DNA of 64,000 nt from Litomosoides sigmodontis (lineage: Eukaryota > Nematoda > Chromadorea > Rhabditida > Onchocercidae). Under the pieces are notes generated by a model. The model saw only the letters and a program-made list of their open reading frames with translations, had not been told where the DNA came from and made no database searches. The position numbers and the translations under genes are program-made. Shown here in pieces: positions 60,701 to 64,000 of the stretch (position 1 is the first letter of the stretch; every line of letters starts with the position of its first letter). The stretch spans positions 3,321,001-3,385,000 of the forward strand of contig OY718807.1 of NCBI GenBank assembly GCA_963070105.1, in the 5' to 3' direction.

Positions 60701-61317
60701 CACAATTTGCGCATCACTGTTTGGACTCCTAGAAATCCTAGGAATCAGGCGAGTAGTGCTGGGCTTACTAAAACTCGCTAATCGATATTTATTTCCGATC
60801 GTATAAAAAGTTTAATAAAATGAATTTATAGCTAGCAATACAGGTATTTCCAGTAAACAATTAATTACATCGATTATATGGTTAGCTTATTTGTAAAGAT
60901 ATGAACTAATACAATAAGTTAGATAGTCTTAATATTAATAGATTTTTTTTCTTAAAAAAATGCCCTAAAATTATATAGGAATAAAATTTTGGAGATTACG
61001 ATTAAATTTTTTGTTGAAATTTTTGTTTCAAATTTCTTTATCCAAAGGTACTTGATGTATTTTTAGGGAATCGAACATGGGTGATGACCGACTTTGATCG
61101 GCACATCATCAACGTATGGCGTCCGAAAGGATCGATAGTCATCTTTGGTGACCGCTTCATCAAAGATAAGCAACGGCTTGGCTACTCGTTGTGCTTCTAC
61201 TGCGGTATGTTAGAACAACAAATCGGTCAATTTAGCACTCATCGACAACGACCCTTTTGCTCTGAAAAATGTCTAAGTGCTGCACTCACTGAAGACCGTA
61301 CTCTGACCATTAATTGA
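57751..61317 (+). CDS. Unknown protein with C-terminal TRASH/FCS-like zinc motif
   Basis: I do not recognise the family. Four exons chain in phase: 57751-57921, 59346-59470, 59561-59760 and 61067-61317, giving 248 aa from the ATG at 57751, which directly follows a TTTTAG acceptor (possible trans-splice site). The first two thirds look like an alpha-helical globular domain with conserved-looking segments (TIWWSRLVISVRGYV, FIVNYPDVIAILHDL, YGEPNTATYRITNAQIIAHI). The C-terminal part has GSIVIFGDRFIKDK and then CFYC (208/211) and FCSEKC (230/234). This CxxC-x18-CxxxC pattern with FCS resembles TRASH/MYM-type treble-clef fingers, so zinc binding is likely and a nuclear or nucleic-acid role possible. 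The second intron (59471-59560) must use a GC donor (CAG|GCATTC), because both nearby GT donors break the phase. No signal peptide or membrane span. An exon at 57372-57554 may add an N-terminus. Confidence 0.65.
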
Positions 61318-62988
61318 GGATGAATTTGAATGCGTACATTGAATTATTTGATAATTTTATTGTTTGTGTGATCTGTGAGCTGCCAACTGAGCGAAATAAT
61401 TCAAATCTCTTTCACTTCCCTCACTAAATTTATTCATAAATAAATACATTACAACTCTCATCAATACTATTCATTTATGAATAATAGTTTAATTAAAATT
61501 GTACAGTGCTTCCGAAATTCATATCACTAACAGTGAAGGGAGGTGGAAGAGGTGAAAGAATTTCTCATTCGGAAGAGATTTTCAATTTAGCAATGCTTCA
61601 AATTGAACAGCGAGTTTCATCAACTTCGAGTGGTATTTTGAATGAAAGGAAAATGCTAATTTTGATAAGATTTTAAGTTAAAAAAACCAGTCATCGTGTA
61701 TTTTTTTTCCAGTGCTGTATGCATTATGAAAGCATTGTAAGTTTCGAAGCAAAATAAATTTCGTAAATTGTGTTGAGAATTTTGAATAAACATTATGAGT
61801 AGGTCCATCCGACCGAACGATTTCGGACTTTACGTTCAGCTTACATCGAACTTGCGGTCGGCAGCATTCGAACAGACCATTTTTGATTTTGCTTAAAAAA
61901 GAGAATATCTATGAATTTGCTGTGTTTTTGCGAAGATTTTATGCAAACTTGAAATATCTTAGAAATAATAGAAATAGAAATAACAATATACCTTAGTAGT
62001 AATAATTTACCAAATTCAATGCATTAAATAAAAAAGTGTTAAATTAAATTTTAAGAATAATTAAAATTCAGAATGCATTTACGCACGTTGAATATTATGA
62101 TTTTGATATAATCTTCGTTTTAAATAGATTGTTGTAATTATTATTCTAAATTTATATTCACCGAAATTCTGCTAATTTTGCAAGATTAAGTAGAAAAAAT
62201 ATTAAAGAGTGAAGAGGAGTCATTTAGACTAGCCTGTCATAAGATTTGAATCTACGCCTTTTTAAAGAAATTATGGCTTAAATGTCACCTCTGCAAAAAT
62301 ATTGTGAACATTGTTTGTTCAATCAGGACTGTTTATAGTGGAATTTAAAACTTTTTAGAAGTACTGAAATGATGCATTAAAGAATGGAATCATTTTGTCT
62401 TGTGTAACGCTTATTTGAAATTTTATCACGAAACATTTAAAGATTCCGCATTTCTAAGATTACTGCTTGAGACATAAATTTTTGCATACAGGGTTTTTGA
62501 GCTAAAATTTTGAAGTTTCGAAAGGGCGCCTTTTCATTCATCCTTCACGTTTGCTTCTGAAGGGGACCTTGATTGATGGTGTTCTGGGGTGAGGTGACCT
62601 GATGGGGATCGTGATTAGCGGTTGAGGACATTACGGAAGGCCTGTTGTTGGATATGTCCGTTGTTGAGAGTAGAAAAAGAGTAGCTAGGAGGAGAACCGA
62701 GGATGATTGTCCTGGAATATATTGTAGTTATGGATTTAGAGAGTGAAAGTCACAGAGCGATTGAATCGGTGGGAATTTATTGGTCAACTTTTAATTTGAC
62801 AATAAAGTTTTGATTCTTATTTGTTAAACGAATTGTGCTGTCAAACGAAAGGACGTAATGCGTTAGCAAAATTTCCATCTACCTAATTTGACTGCCTTGT
62901 GAATTTTCACCCCAATGTAAAAGAAATAAAATGAAATTGGTATTTAGTAGATGTGAAATTGTCTGTAAATGTTATAAATATTTTTTAG
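61318..62988. other. Intergenic region with a G-rich island
   Basis: Contains the 3' end of the preceding gene (AATAAATA near 61438). A patch at about 62520-62720 is much richer in G on the plus strand than its surroundings. On the minus strand this patch has an open frame of about 57 codons with an acceptor-like TATTCCAG, a hydrophobic run (SVLLLATLFLLS) and a Ser/Asn/Gln-rich remainder, but no start codon. AATAAA on the plus strand follows at 62801. Confidence 0.4.
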
Positions 62989-62989
62989 G
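62979..62989 (+). promoter_or_regulatory. Probable leader acceptor of the kinase gene
   Basis: TATTTTTTAG about 50 bp upstream of the kinase start codon (63040), with no exon found before it. Position and sequence fit a spliced-leader acceptor. Confidence 0.4.
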
Positions 62990-63039
62990 GCGCCAACGTA
63001 CCAACTTCGCTTTTCACGTGGTACAATTGAACCATTACA

Positions 63040-64000
63040 ATGAGTCGTCTGAAACGCGTATGGTTTCATCATTTATGTTTTGTTGACAATACGACTACAG
63101 CTCCAAAAATTTTAACGGACTGTTCTTAAGACGCAACTTATTAACATTATTTCATAAAATTGCTTTACACGTAGATTTGCTGCACACTATTGAGTTTCAA
63201 ATTAAAAAAATGGTGTGTAAGGAGGTAGAATATTTGATTACATTCTAGGAGTACGACGATCTGGAAGAAATCGGACGAGGTGGATTTGGAGTCGTTTATC
63301 GTGCTCGGTGTATTGCGAAAGGAAAGGAGTGGAGCGGGAAAAATGTCGCAATAAAAAAGGCAGGAAAATTATTCCAACTACTTAAAATTCATAATATTGT
63401 GATTAGATGTCTATTACATCAAACATATTTTAGATTGATATCACCAAAGCAACAACGCTACGTATAGAATTAGAGTTAGAAGCTTTATCCAAACTTGTTC
63501 ATGACAATATAGTGAAGTTTTATGACCAATTCCAAGAAGATGGTGCACAATATATCATCATGGAGTACTGCAAATATCAGTCGTTGCGAGATTACGTAAA
63601 AAAAAATGGGAGATTATCCGATTTTTCAGGTAGAGTTTTTTACTGTTGCATTTGGAATCGTCAACGCAACGGAGTCTGTTGCGTAACAGACGTTCAAATA
63701 GAACTGAAGAGTCTCAGTACGCAGAACCAGTTCTAACTAACTGTTTATGTTTCACCATAATAATTGCCTTGAAAGTGAAATTTACCACCCTTAGGGACTT
63801 TTGATACTTACATATGTGTTTTTTAATGAAATATTTACAGCAGCATACATTCTTCGTCAATTAGTAAGTGCAGTGAAACATATACATGAACGTAATATGA
63901 TACATCGCGATCTCTCCGCTGGAAACGTCCTCATTTCATCTATTAGAGATGACAAATTATTTGTCGTAAGTTTTGAAGACTCGAATTTCACCACATTCAC
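63040..64000 (+). CDS. Protein kinase, PLK4/ZYG-1-like (5' part only)
   Basis: Start of a serine/threonine kinase cut by the window edge. Exons: 63040-63057 (MSRLKR), 63249-63359, 63434-63629 and 63841-63965, with a GTAAGT donor at the end; phases agree. The kinase lobe begins at once: EIGRGGFGVVYRA (nucleotide loop), VAIKK (ATP-binding lysine), a C-helix ELELEALSKLVHDNIVKFYD, hinge IIMEYC and catalytic loop MIHRDLSAGNVLIS. The usual lysine of HRDLKxxN is replaced by serine; PLK4/SAK kinases are known for a Thr or Ser there, so this is probably the centriole-duplication kinase PLK4 (ZYG-1 in C. elegans). The assignment rests on the loop and N-terminal position of the kinase domain; the diagnostic polo boxes would be downstream. 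The intron at 63360 appears to use a GC donor (AAG|GCAGGA); reading through would insert residues directly after the catalytic lysine. Confidence 0.8.

Overview
This window reads as a piece of an AT-rich animal nuclear genome, most likely a parasitic (spirurid or filarial-type) nematode. The evidence is many short introns with TTTTCAG-type acceptors, acceptors placed just before start codons as expected for spliced-leader trans-splicing, compact genes on both strands, very abundant microsatellites, and protein sequences that match animal families. Species assignment is inference only. Gene models were assembled by hand from splice sites and reading-frame phase. They are exact where neighbouring exon phases agree and uncertain at some 5' ends.

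Layout. 1-3,200: two or three exons of an unrecognised minus-strand gene (670-2810), with one orphan terminal exon on the plus strand (3032-3166). 3,200-19,800: gene-poor DNA rich in low-complexity repeats. It contains a 16-bp minisatellite of about 840 bp, a (GT)n tract of about 226 bp and a (CA)n tract. 19,833-26,863: a 14-exon glutamate carboxypeptidase II/NAALADase-type M28 peptidase (+). 27,678-29,988: a complete six-exon minus-strand gene for a signal peptide, one Ig domain, one EGF domain, a membrane segment and a cytoplasmic tail, the layout of a membrane-anchored neuregulin-type ligand. 30,928-34,482: HMG-CoA reductase (+) without any membrane domain. 35,795-36,155: a tRNA-Ser pseudogene, three 36-bp tandem repeats and an intact tRNA-Ser(UGA). 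36,780-38,462: TIPIN, a fork-protection factor (-). 39,212-39,421: a candidate lone first exon (+). 39,431-45,811: no gene seen. 45,812-52,403: quiescin-sulfhydryl oxidase (+), with a trinucleotide expansion of about 735 bp in one intron. 52,651-54,187: IMPACT homologue (+). 57,372/57,751-61,317: a protein of unknown function ending in a TRASH/FCS-like zinc-binding motif (+). 63,040-window end: 5' part of a PLK4/ZYG-1-like protein kinase (+).

The genes do not form an evident pathway or operon. Two gene pairs are divergent with short shared upstream regions: Ig-EGF with HMG-CoA reductase, and TIPIN with the candidate exon at 39,212.

The most notable observations are the Ig-EGF-TM ligand-like gene, the soluble HMG-CoA reductase that keeps its catalytic and AMPK-type residues, an apparently high share of GC-AG introns (five of roughly 57 modelled), and several very long, very uniform tandem repeats.
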